Shown piece after piece: positions 56,990 to 64,000 of a stretch of DNA of 64,000 nucleotides. How positions within the stretch are numbered: the first letter of the stretch is position 1; every line of letters begins with the position of its first letter. A program made the translations under genes and the position numbers. The DNA is from Pseudoalteromonas shioyasakiensis (GTDB lineage Bacteria > Pseudomonadota > Gammaproteobacteria > Enterobacterales > Alteromonadaceae). The DNA lies in assembly GCF_019134595.1 (NCBI RefSeq), contig NZ_CP077771.1, positions 558,001 through 622,000 on the forward strand, written 5' to 3'. The notes under the pieces are model-generated. The model saw only the letters and a list, made by a program, of their open reading frames with translations, ran no database searches and was not told where the DNA came from.

Positions 56990-57047
56990 CCACAGCAATC
57001 GAATCAAGTAGCCCCCTTCAAAGCGGGGCTTTATGCCGGCGTTACTA
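56990..57047 (+). other. attC-like site 4, degenerate
   Basis: A stem AGCCCC ... GGGGCT and the right end GCCGGCGTTACTA (G at 57041) look like an attC, but no inverse core complementary to the fourth gene junction (GTTATGA) is visible. It is probably decayed. Confidence 0.4.
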
Positions 57048-57082
57048 AAGGCTATCTTATATACAGAGTTGTACTTCGGCTC

Positions 57083-57110
57083 TAACTCATTTTTGCCCCA
57101 AAACGAGTTA
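57083..57110. repeat. 28-bp palindromic repeat, copy 2
   Basis: TAACTCATTTTTG on the left and CAAAACGAGTTA on the right, nearly perfect. It begins 42 bp after the attC 4 crossover, the same distance as copy 1 after attC 3. Confidence 0.7.
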
Positions 57111-57379
57111 AAGTAAATCCTTTTAAGGCTTACTTTTGAAAATAACAAGGTATTGAGTTTGGCCTAAAATAATAGTTAATTGATTTCCATCCTGTGTAGT
57201 ATCCGCATATATTCAAGAAAATAACCTACGAGCGCATTTTCTTTTTCTGAATATCTTTAGTATCAATAAAAAATTAGAATTGGCAATGCATTACGTTATT
57301 TGTTAAAAATAGATTTATTAATACATGAGCTTAACATCAGTAAAAGATGCGCGACGCGCGCACTATAAAATTGTTATAC
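57111..57379 (+). promoter_or_regulatory. attI-like leader before the fifth gene
   Basis: Non-coding leader. TATATTCAAGAAAA at 57218 matches the motif of the other two leaders. GCGCGAC...CACTATAAAATT leads to the junction GTTATAC at 57373-57379; the 26 bp before it match the attI region at 18 positions. GTTATAC is exactly complementary to GTATAAC (57806-57812) in attC 5, so the mobile unit starts here and not at attC 4. Confidence 0.55.
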
Positions 57380-57403
57380 ATCTTGAATAGGCTGTTTCCA
57401 CAT

Positions 57404-57811
57404 ATGAGAAAATTGCTCGTTATTTTGTCGTTCTTTTTTGCAACTGGCAGCTCTGCGGTGTGTTTATCAGACAAGCCGAGCGTCAAAAGTGAATATGAAA
57501 ATAATGAAGCTGTATTCGTAGGCAAAGTAGTAGATGAGGCGTATTTGTCTGACGACCAAGGCTTTTACACCGCACTACTTTATTCAATAAAGGTACAACA
57601 TACCTATAAGGGAAAGCAGTCAGATATTCTTGTTGCCTTTAATAATATGGATAGTGGTAGATTCCCTATGGACGTGGGAAAAGAATATCTAATTTTTACT
57701 GATGCCTCGTATAGCCCAATTATTATTAGTAGTTGTGGTAATTCAAAGGAAGTTTCAAATGCCGCAGAAGCAATCGCGGAAGTAAATAAGCTCGCTAGCC
57801 AAGATGTATAA
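57404..57811 (+). CDS. Cassette-borne secreted protein, NTR/TIMP-like
   Basis: 135 residues. The signal peptide MRKLLVILSFFFATGSSAV is followed by a beta-rich domain: AVFVGKVVDEAY, QHTYKGKQSDILVAFNN, VGKEYLIFTDASYSPIIISSCGNSKEV. The pattern of a strand with VGKV, a YKG turn, GKEYLIF and a late Cys resembles netrin/TIMP-like OB-fold domains found in bacterial secreted proteins. The frame is open from 57347; ATG 57404 gives the clear signal peptide and lies 30 bp after the crossover, close to the 31 bp seen for the fourth gene. Confidence 0.68.
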   Translation: MRKLLVILSFFFATGSSAVCLSDKPSVKSEYENNEAVFVGKVVDEAYLSDDQGFYTALLYSIKVQHTYKGKQSDILVAFNNMDSGRFPMDVGKEYLIFTDASYSPIIISSCGNSKEVSNAAEAIAEVNKLASQDV

Positions 57812-57905
57812 CAAACCAAGTCAGCGGGACACTAACACGTAGGCTCCCGTCACTTCGTTCCGTATTTTAGCCTACGTGTTATTGCCCCTGCTTGGGGCGT
57901 TACTG
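57806..57905 (+). other. attC site 5
   Basis: Inverse core GTATAAC to GTTACTG (G at 57899). Perfect 12-bp stem arms AACACGTAGGCT (57834-57845) and AGCCTACGTGTT (57869-57880), plus CAAG...CTTGGGGC near the base. This is a well-preserved site. Confidence 0.85.
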
Positions 57906-57916
57906 ATTAAATACTC

Positions 57917-57944
57917 TAACTCATTTTTGTCCAAAAATGAGTTA
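57917..57944. repeat. 28-bp palindromic repeat, copy 3 (perfect)
   Basis: TAACTCATTTTTG-TC-CAAAAATGAGTTA: 13-bp perfect arms and a 2-bp centre, starting 18 bp after the attC 5 crossover. From here to 58043 I see no gene or further cassette. Confidence 0.85.
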
Positions 57945-58043
57945 AAACCACAGGCTTCAACTCACTAATAATAAATATTAAGGGCTAACGACATGCCTTA
58001 TTAGTTTTAGGCAGGCTTTAAACTTTACGTTATGTATAGCAAT

Positions 58044-58135
58044 TTGATTACATGCCACCAAAGCGCGTTTTCACTAAATGAGGCTCTAAGATTTCGCCGC
58101 TGAATGCTACTTTGTCAAACTGTGGCACCATTTGA
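58044..58135 (-). pseudogene. Fragment of ppiC (3' end), frameshifted
   Basis: 92 bp align with 60081-60173 inside intact ppiC, with four mismatches and one missing base. The translation reads [26 protein letters not shown] and then goes out of frame because one T of GGTTGG is lost. The start of the gene is missing. It marks the right end of the cassette array. Confidence 0.9.
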
Positions 58136-58191
58136 GACATTACTTGGTCAAAAATTAATTTGGGCAGACAATAATTTAGCTCAAATCTAAA

Positions 58192-58227
58192 CTGACAGTC
58201 ACCCGCTTGAAAATGGATGACTGTCAG
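58192..58227 (-). terminator. Hairpin downstream of the fucosidase gene
   Basis: Perfect 10-bp arms CTGACAGTCA / TGACTGTCAG with a 16-nt loop, about 30 bp after the fucosidase stop. Read on the minus strand it is followed only by TTTAG, so it is a weak terminator or a stabilising stem. Confidence 0.5.
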
Positions 58228-58257
58228 ATCAAGTTTGTGCTAGTACACCTTTATACA

Positions 58258-59598
58258 TTATTTAATCTTTAGTTCGATGACTCTTACCCAATCATCACTC
58301 GTTTCAACTAAATTTTCTAAAGTGAGGACGCCATCCTTTTGGTTAAATTTTACCCCCTCATTCGTTGCTAATAATTGAGCAGATTTGATTGGTGTATCTA
58401 ATTCAATTTCTAATGTTTTTCCCTGCCAATTAAGAATATGCACAAAAATACTGTCTTTGTTTTGTGTAGTTACGCCCCAACTTTGTGGTTTTATTGGTCC
58501 ACCACGTGTCTTATAAATACTTGTTCCATATTTTCTAAGCCATTTCCCCATCTCCGCAAACGTTTGTAAGTTTTCAGGCTGTAATTTTCCGTTAGGCATA
58601 GGGCCTGTATTTAGTAAGTAATTTGAATTTCGTCCTGCTGCACTTACTAATGTTTGTACAAGTTCTTTTGCACTTTTATAGTTGTCGTCAGTTAAACTAA
58701 AACCCCAGCTACCATTCATAGTTTGAGCCATTTCTAATGGGAGTTTCCCTAGTCGTTTTTGATTTGTTGGTAGCTGCTGCTCAAAACCTTGATAATCTTC
58801 CCCTGGCACGGTAAATCTGTGATGATTGTTCACGATCAACGTTGCTGGCTGTAATTGATGGATCATTTTATAAGTGCGCTGTAATTGCCATTTATCCCAA
58901 TTCAAAGAATCCTCTTGGTCCCACCAACCATCAAACCATATCCCACCAATAGGTCCATATTGCGTCAATAGCTCAGTCAATTGTGCATCTTGAAACTGTA
59001 AATACTTTTCCCAATCACCACTTTTTGCGCGCTTAGTATAGTGCCCTGTTCGCCCCCAAGGATAATAATCAGGATGATGCCAATCTAGCTGTGAATAATA
59101 AAAGAATAATGCTAATCCATTTTTATGGGCCGCTTCTGCAAGGGCCTTGATTGGATCTTGCCCATAAGGTGTACTATCGACAATATCGTAATCAGACACT
59201 TTGCTATCATACATAGAAAAACCGTCATGATGCTTGGATGTAATTACTATATATTTTGCGCCAGCATCTTTAAATGCTCTTACCCACTCGTCAGCATCAA
59301 AACCAGTGGGATTGAAAAATTGTGCTAAACGCTGATATTTTTTCCCTGATATACGTAAATCTTCCATAATCCACTCTGCACCATATGGGCTTCCAACACC
59401 GCCAAGCTGGCTATAAAGCCCCCAATGAAGAAACACTCCAAATTTATTATCCTGAAAAGTTTCACGAGCAGATAAATTTTCTGGGGCTGGTGTATAGGGC
59501 TCCACTTTAGAAGGGTCTACGGCCACACTTTCACCAGCAACTGTTAGCTCTGACATCAGTAAAGCTGCGAGGGTTAATAATGATAAAATTTTGTACAT
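58258..59598 (-). CDS. Alpha-L-fucosidase, glycoside hydrolase family 29
   Basis: 446 residues with a signal peptide (MYKILSLLTLAALLMSELTVAG). GH29 landmarks: KFGVFLHWGLYSQ, EWVRAFKDAGAKYIVITSKHHDGF, FFYYSQLDWHHPDYYPWG, and GGIWFDGWWD, where the Asp is the retaining nucleophile. It removes terminal fucose from glycans outside the cytoplasm. GAGGT lies 6 bp before the ATG. It stands alone, without sulfatases or other glycan genes, between a ppiC fragment and intact ppiC, which suggests acquisition. Confidence 0.92.
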   Translation of the reverse strand: MYKILSLLTLAALLMSELTVAGESVAVDPSKVEPYTPAPENLSARETFQDNKFGVFLHWGLYSQLGGVGSPYGAEWIMEDLRISGKKYQRLAQFFNPTGFDADEWVRAFKDAGAKYIVITSKHHDGFSMYDSKVSDYDIVDSTPYGQDPIKALAEAAHKNGLALFFYYSQLDWHHPDYYPWGRTGHYTKRAKSGDWEKYLQFQDAQLTELLTQYGPIGGIWFDGWWDQEDSLNWDKWQLQRTYKMIHQLQPATLIVNNHHRFTVPGEDYQGFEQQLPTNQKRLGKLPLEMAQTMNGSWGFSLTDDNYKSAKELVQTLVSAAGRNSNYLLNTGPMPNGKLQPENLQTFAEMGKWLRKYGTSIYKTRGGPIKPQSWGVTTQNKDSIFVHILNWQGKTLEIELDTPIKSAQLLATNEGVKFNQKDGVLTLENLVETSDDWVRVIELKIK

Positions 59599-60039
59599 TC
59601 TATACCTCTATATAAAATTAATTGTAACGTTTATATAACATATAAACATGTAGCCCAACATCTAGCAAGCATATATGAAATTAATTTTTACACTTAAAAC
59701 TTGAGGTGGTTAGACATACTGTATCTATTAATCTTATTTCTTATTGGAATGAGTCCTTAGGAAGGATAATTCTTAACCGTTGTAAGGAGGAAATTTATCA
59801 ACTTTGTTTTCATCACATATGAATCCATGACTCTATTTATAGAGCCACAAATCTTGAAATTATTGACGTTGCCTTTACGCTTAAATCCATAAAATCATTA
59901 TGTATTACTTAAAATAAGTCTAAGAGGAGTTCTAAATAACAACTTAAGATAATATAAAAGATTAGCGAATGGAGATAGGGATAAGAAAATTTCTAAAATC
60001 AGCACATAAAAAGAAGAGCGACATTAAAAAAGATAAAAA
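59599..60039. other. Intergenic region upstream of the fucosidase gene
   Basis: 441 bp of AT-rich sequence with no reading frame worth calling. It must contain the fucosidase promoter. No repeat, attC or transposon end is visible. Confidence 0.5.
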
Positions 60040-60062
60040 ATGAAGCGTATTTAGCGCTTCAT
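60040..60062 (-). terminator. Terminator of ppiC
   Basis: ATGAAGCG-TATTTAG-CGCTTCAT, 8-bp perfect arms. On the minus strand it is followed by a run of Ts, so it terminates ppiC right at its stop codon. Confidence 0.88.
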
Positions 60063-60340
60063 TATGTTCGATATAAAACTTTGATTACATGCCAACCAAA
60101 GCGCGTTTTCACTAGATGTGGTTCTAAGATTTCACCGCTGAATGCTACTTTGTCAAACTGTGGCACCATTTGACCGCGTCTGAATTCACCTAAGTCGCCG
60201 CCTTTTTTACCTGACGGACAGGTTGAATGTTTTTTAGCTAGGGTCTGAAACTTAGCACCCTTTTTAAGTTGCTTAATGATGTCTTCAGCTTGTTCTTTAT
60301 GCTTAACAAGAATGTGCAGTGCGTGTGCTGTATTTGCCAT
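60062..60340 (-). CDS. ppiC: Peptidyl-prolyl cis-trans isomerase C (parvulin)
   Basis: 92 residues, single-domain cytoplasmic parvulin. Landmarks: [72 protein letters not shown]. It speeds proline isomerisation during folding. A 92-bp copy of its 3' half lies 2 kb to the left. Confidence 0.94.
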   Translation of the reverse strand: MANTAHALHILVKHKEQAEDIIKQLKKGAKFQTLAKKHSTCPSGKKGGDLGEFRRGQMVPQFDKVAFSGEILEPHLVKTRFGWHVIKVLYRT

Positions 60341-60403
60341 GGAAAATCTCGAAAATTAAAACGCGCGTATTTTATCACGGCAATCAACACTGAGCCACTG
60401 TGG

Positions 60404-61036
60404 CTATTTATGTTTACTTGTTGCCTGTAAAAATCCTTTCACCAAACAAAATTGCGCTAAATAATAACTACCCATGATTGCGATATCTGCATGCGCTATT
60501 TCTAAATAAAAACGATTAAGACCAAGAATAGAGTCTGATATAACAAATACGGCCCCACCTAACACTAAAAAGCCGTTAGATTTATCCGTCATCCAAGTAA
60601 AGCTTGCCATTATGGTGAGCACCAGCATATAGAAAAGTACCGGAATGAGCATCTCATTTAAGTTTGGATAAAATAAGCAAAAAACGATGATAGCTAAAAA
60701 TAGATAAAGAAGTACAACGTCAAGTCGCCAGTTTTTAATTGGCAACATAGTAATGATATAAAAACCGTGGCTTACAAAAAATGCCGCTAAACCGCCTATA
60801 AAGAGTTGCCCTGTATCAAGGGCGAGCAACACATCACCTAGTGCTGAAAAACTAAGAGCTAATAATAAAGTAATAAACGTGCGATTTTGTAACTGACTTC
60901 GCGCTTTTATCACCATCACAATCAATAGGCCAATAGGTAGTGTTTTAAATAGCGCCATAAAAGGCTGAGGCAATGCGGGCTGTAATAGCAGTAAAGCAAT
61001 GTAAAACGTACTTAGGGTTAGAAAGACAATGTTCAT
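60404..61036 (-). CDS. YhhN-family membrane protein (lysoplasmalogenase-like)
   Basis: About 210 residues and seven to eight transmembrane segments. The YhhN pattern is visible: LFKTLPIGLLIVMVIKARSQ, LLALSFSALGDVLLAL, GLAAFFVSHGFYI and a late GAVFVISDSILGLNRF. Animal members hydrolyse lysoplasmalogen; the bacterial role is unclear. The frame is open from a TTG at 61078; neither start has a good ribosome site, and ATG 61036 is a cautious choice. Confidence 0.8.
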   Translation of the reverse strand: MNIVFLTLSTFYIALLLLQPALPQPFMALFKTLPIGLLIVMVIKARSQLQNRTFITLLLALSFSALGDVLLALDTGQLFIGGLAAFFVSHGFYIITMLPIKNWRLDVVLLYLFLAIIVFCLFYPNLNEMLIPVLFYMLVLTIMASFTWMTDKSNGFLVLGGAVFVISDSILGLNRFYLEIAHADIAIMGSYYLAQFCLVKGFLQATSKHK

Positions 61037-61094
61037 ATTCTTATTATTGTTGTTTGTTCCCAATAACGAGAATAGCAAGCTTTACTTTAAATGT

Positions 61095-61493
61095 TTATAA
61101 AAAATGCTGCTTTTGTTTTTCAGTCAGTAACTTACACTGTGTTTGTTTACCAAAAAACCGATAACGATTACGACCAAGCCAATCATACATACGATCGCGA
61201 AAGCCTTTTGGCAGTAGCTTGAAAACGTAAGCCAAAGAGAAAGGAAAACCTAATTGTGTTGCGATAAATAACACAGCGTCACTTTGTTTATATAGCTGGA
61301 TATTATCAATTACTAACATGGAGGAAAGAGGATCTTTAACTTTGTGAGCCTTTAATAAACGCTCACCTTTATCGCTTTGCATAGGGCATAACTTAAAGGT
61401 TATTTGCTTATCAAAGTGAATAATGAACCGCACACAAAAATGGCACAGGTTGCACTGACCATCAAACAGTATGACTGGACAGTGAGTTTGCAA
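61095..61493 (-). CDS. DCC-family thiol-disulphide oxidoreductase-like protein
   Basis: 132 residues. The family signature VILFDGQCNLCHFCVRFI carries the DxxCxxC motif, and the C-terminal part has the usual hydrophobic segment followed by RDRMYDWLGRNRYRFFGK. Such YuxK-like proteins are predicted thioredoxin-fold enzymes of unknown substrate. It sits 2 bp downstream of the MDR oxidoreductase gene and is likely co-transcribed with it. Confidence 0.87.
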   Translation of the reverse strand: MQTHCPVILFDGQCNLCHFCVRFIIHFDKQITFKLCPMQSDKGERLLKAHKVKDPLSSMLVIDNIQLYKQSDAVLFIATQLGFPFSLAYVFKLLPKGFRDRMYDWLGRNRYRFFGKQTQCKLLTEKQKQHFL

Positions 61494-61495
61494 GA

Positions 61496-62518
61496 TTAAC
61501 CGCTTACCTGCACAACTTGTTTTCCGGTAAAACCACCAGCAAGTTGTTTATTTAAAGCTGCTGAAACAGCCTCAGCGGTAAAGTCTACGGCATGAATTTG
61601 TGGCAGTTTTATCTCGCCACGGGCTGCATTATCGAGTAATAAGTTACCCATAAAGCTTAGCTTTTGCTGCGCACATAAGCTATTTGCAAGCCACGCTCCG
61701 CCTAACGATACAATGCCAATATTTGGTGCGCGTCTAAACATAAGTTCTTGCTCAAACTTAGGTAATTCATTTAAACAGGCAATACGGCCACAAAAGCGCA
61801 TTAGCTCAACGTTACGAATAGTAGTATCGCCACCAATACAATCAAGCACTGCATCAAAGCCTTGCGGACCTAATTCACGGCGAATTTTATCTTCAAGTTT
61901 TGGGTCTTTGTAATCAAACACCACATCAGCACCTAATTGCTTAAGTAACTTATGATTGTGTTTGCTGGCAGTAGTAAACACAGTTGCACCACGTTGCTTA
62001 GCAAATTGAATAGCGAATTGGCCAACGCCGCCTGCACCTGCATCAATAAACAGTGAATCCCCTTCGCTTAGCTGCAACTTATCAAGAGCAATTAATGCTG
62101 TCATACCTGAACAAGGTAAGGTTGCAGCGTCTGCCGGTGAAACGTTATCTGGCACAACCGATACTGCATAGTTTGGTACCGTTGTGTATTCAGATAACAC
62201 ACCTTGGTCACCAAGACTGGCGTGCCATACAACACGCGCGCCAACACCAGGGAATACACCTTTATTTGCCTGAACAACCACCCCAACTGCATCATGGCCT
62301 AATACATGGGGGTAATGCCATTTACAAAAACCTTGTTTTGCAAAGTTGGCATCACCATGATTTAAGCCCACATATTCAACTTTTATCAAGAGCTCGTTGC
62401 CTTCAGGGCTCGGTACTGGCACAGAGAGCTCAGATAACGCAATCGCGTCATTTGGTTCAAGCAGTGCAAGCGCGCGCATTGTTGACGGAAGATCTGTAGT
62501 TTGTTGAATATGTGACAT
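61496..62518 (-). CDS. Zinc-less medium-chain dehydrogenase/reductase (quinone oxidoreductase-like)
   Basis: 340 residues: GroES-like N-terminal domain (VEYVGLNHGDANFAKQGF, HVLGHDAVGVV) and Rossmann domain with GAGGVGQFAIQFAKQRGA. The structural zinc cysteine loop is missing, as in quinone oxidoreductases. It is likely an NADPH-dependent reductase of an aldehyde, ketone or quinone. It lies 13 bp after an RND outer-membrane gene on the same strand, so it may be the tail of that operon. Confidence 0.85.
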   Translation of the reverse strand: MSHIQQTTDLPSTMRALALLEPNDAIALSELSVPVPSPEGNELLIKVEYVGLNHGDANFAKQGFCKWHYPHVLGHDAVGVVVQANKGVFPGVGARVVWHASLGDQGVLSEYTTVPNYAVSVVPDNVSPADAATLPCSGMTALIALDKLQLSEGDSLFIDAGAGGVGQFAIQFAKQRGATVFTTASKHNHKLLKQLGADVVFDYKDPKLEDKIRRELGPQGFDAVLDCIGGDTTIRNVELMRFCGRIACLNELPKFEQELMFRRAPNIGIVSLGGAWLANSLCAQQKLSFMGNLLLDNAARGEIKLPQIHAVDFTAEAVSAALNKQLAGGFTGKQVVQVSG

Positions 62519-62531
62519 TGAATACTCTGGG

Positions 62532-63938
62532 TTAAAGGTTGTTTAGTTCAAAGCTCCAACGACCATTAAACGCTTGATAAGCACTTACTTTGGCCTGTAA
62601 CGAAGCAATTGTTGAATCAACAGCGTTCTCTTGCGCTATTAAAACATCCTGTCTCGCATCTAACAACTCTAAGTAAGGAATTTGTCCTTCTTGATACATT
62701 GCTTGAGCTTGACCAAATGCTTTATTCGCATAATTAAAACGCTGATCAGCATAACTTAACTGTTGCTGCTGTTTGACTAGTCTTTGTAAAGTAAGTTCAC
62801 TATCGCTAATGGCTTTTAATACTTTACTTTGATAGTCACTGTAAGCGGCTTCACTTAAAAACTGCTGTGCATCACGCTGAGCTAATAATGCAGGATAGCT
62901 GAGCAATGACCATTCAACTTTTGGCGTTACTTGCCATTGTTGCACGGTATCTTCTAAGCCATTACTGGTTAAGCTCACCACACCTGCAAACCCTGCCAAA
63001 CTAATATCTGGCAGAAGTGCTTTTGAGGCGGCAACACTTAGCGAATAAGCCTGACTAAACTGATACAAAGCACTGGTAATATCTGGTCTCAGTGCCATTG
63101 CTTCACTTGCTTTGTTGAACGACACGCTAAATTCGTGACTGAGTAACTCAGGCTCTTCGACCAATGTTATATCGCTTGCAAGTCGACCGGTTAGTACTGC
63201 AAGAGTTGCTAAGTCGCGATATTGCAAGTAACTAAGCTCAGGAATAAGCGCTTGTTGCTGCTTTAACTGCGCAAGGGTACGGTTAAGGTCAAGCTCATTC
63301 GCAACCCCCTCTTCTACTCGCGCTTTGAGCACATCAATACTTTGCTCGAGTGCCTCGATTTGCATCTCAATGATAGCTTGCTTTTGCACATTACCTTGAT
63401 AGCTTACATAGCCTTGCACCACGGCTGAGACTACTTCAACCTGTAATGCTCTTACTTGCTCTGCTTGGTTTAATGCACCCGCATTAGCAGCATCGACTAG
63501 CGCTGTAATGCGGCCAAACAAATCAAGCTGCCAATTTACGTTCACACCAGCGTTTGATTGGCGTGTAATAACACCATCTAAGCTGCTGCGCTCTGCGCCT
63601 ACGCTTAGGCTGCCCTGCGGATAATAATCCGCGCGGGCTGCACCTAAACGGGCAATGGCTGCATCAAGTTGAAGTTGGCTGGTTTTTAGGTCGTGATTCA
63701 TTGCTAATGCATCAGTCACTAAGTTGTTTAACTGCGGCGAATCTAAACGGCGCCACCAGTTATTTTCGCTCGCACCTTCGTTTTGTTCACCAATTTGTGT
63801 ATCGCTTACAAATTGTGTCAAGCTCACTTGCTGCTCTTGCATATCGACGCTTTGTGCGCAGCCAGCCAGTGCTCCGGCTAACAGCATTGCACTAACTAGT
63901 TTGCCGTGTTTAAAGATTGCATGAAGAGGCTTATGCAT
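62532..63938 (-). CDS. RND efflux outer-membrane lipoprotein (NodT family), second system
   Basis: 468 residues. Lipobox AGALAGC, then two OEP repeats with NNWWRRLDSPQLNNLV, LQLDAAIARLGAARADYYPQGS, RPDITSALYQFSQAYSLSVAASKALLPDISLAG and the C-terminal DARQDVLIAQENAVDS. It is related only distantly to the channel at 18760-20163. The start overlaps the end of an RND pump gene by 8 bp, so it belongs to a second efflux operon. Confidence 0.9.
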   Translation of the reverse strand: MHKPLHAIFKHGKLVSAMLLAGALAGCAQSVDMQEQQVSLTQFVSDTQIGEQNEGASENNWWRRLDSPQLNNLVTDALAMNHDLKTSQLQLDAAIARLGAARADYYPQGSLSVGAERSSLDGVITRQSNAGVNVNWQLDLFGRITALVDAANAGALNQAEQVRALQVEVVSAVVQGYVSYQGNVQKQAIIEMQIEALEQSIDVLKARVEEGVANELDLNRTLAQLKQQQALIPELSYLQYRDLATLAVLTGRLASDITLVEEPELLSHEFSVSFNKASEAMALRPDITSALYQFSQAYSLSVAASKALLPDISLAGFAGVVSLTSNGLEDTVQQWQVTPKVEWSLLSYPALLAQRDAQQFLSEAAYSDYQSKVLKAISDSELTLQRLVKQQQQLSYADQRFNYANKAFGQAQAMYQEGQIPYLELLDARQDVLIAQENAVDSTIASLQAKVSAYQAFNGRWSFELNNL

Positions 63939-64000
63939 CGTGTTGCTCCTTCTGCGATTTTTTAGTTACTAACATATAAAATACCGGGGTGAACAATAAG
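63931..64000 (-). CDS. RND efflux pump, C-terminal end only
   Basis: The last 22 codons of a gene that continues past the window: LFTPVFYMLVTKKSQKEQHDA and a TAA stop. The FTPVFYMLV stretch is the usual end of the last transmembrane helix in RND pumps, and the coupled NodT gene confirms it. Confidence 0.8.
   Translation of the reverse strand, partial: LLFTPVFYMLVTKKSQKEQHDA

Noticed and set aside
57984..58035. A short attC-like stretch (CTAACG ... GCCT ... AGGC ... CGTTATG) after the last palindrome
   Set aside because: Only four-base inner pairs and unequal arms; too short and unbalanced to call a sixth attC, though a decayed remnant is possible.
1..64000. CRISPR arrays, tRNA/rRNA genes, insertion sequences and prophage genes
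   Set aside because: No regularly spaced direct repeats, tRNA cloverleaf, rRNA segment, transposase or phage structural gene was seen. The only recombinase is intI.

Overview
The window reads as a chromosomal segment of a marine gammaproteobacterium, most like Pseudoalteromonas or another Alteromonadales member. This is inferred from the AT-rich but codon-dense DNA, the two large TonB-dependent receptors, the tyrosine/homogentisate pathway, GTG/TTG starts with good Shine-Dalgarno sites, and small conserved gammaproteobacterial families (VF530, TIGR02647, DUF1496, DUF2189). No rRNA, tRNA or CRISPR array was seen.

Left part (1-26 kb). A membrane protein and a periplasmic binding-like protein form an overlapping pair at the edge. 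They are followed by a secreted S1/P1 nuclease with an Oar-type TonB receptor, a REP-like intergenic mosaic, and a Fur-boxed ferric iron ABC operon with an extra helical periplasmic protein. Next come a MarR regulator divergent from hmgA-maiA (homogentisate breakdown), several small conserved genes, a fused dual-specificity phosphatase/lipid kinase, an anti-sigma-like protein with no adjacent sigma factor, a HupE protein, a complete RND efflux operon with a TetR gene and a 32-bp palindrome at its promoter, and a mixed-type phosphofructokinase.

Middle part (26-52 kb). A cyanophycin-use locus is likely: an exported cyanophycinase-like peptidase is divergent from a TonB receptor, a YfcC-type permease and an isoaspartyl dipeptidase. 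An arginase-family enzyme lies 2.3 kb further on. Together they would take the polymer to beta-Asp-Arg, import it, split it and break down arginine. Housekeeping genes follow: CNNM/CorC, udp, cdd, a TPR histidine kinase and ppc. Then come an SDR/flavin reductase pair, two M24 peptidases and a second YfcC permease, which makes a second peptidase-plus-permease module.

Right part (52-60 kb) is accessory. It holds an intact HigA antitoxin beside a higB toxin gene with two nonsense codons, an integron integrase reading leftward, an attI junction at about 54551, and a cassette array reading right. Cassettes 1-3 have clear boundaries and encode small membrane proteins. The fourth and fifth genes are each preceded by a long leader that resembles the attI region itself and by a 28-bp palindrome, as if integrase-less integron modules stood in tandem. 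The array ends in a 92-bp broken copy of the 3' end of ppiC, whose intact copy lies 2 kb away beyond an alpha-L-fucosidase gene.

The last 4 kb carry ppiC, a YhhN protein, a DCC-family protein, a zinc-less MDR oxidoreductase and the end of a second RND efflux operon that continues past the window.
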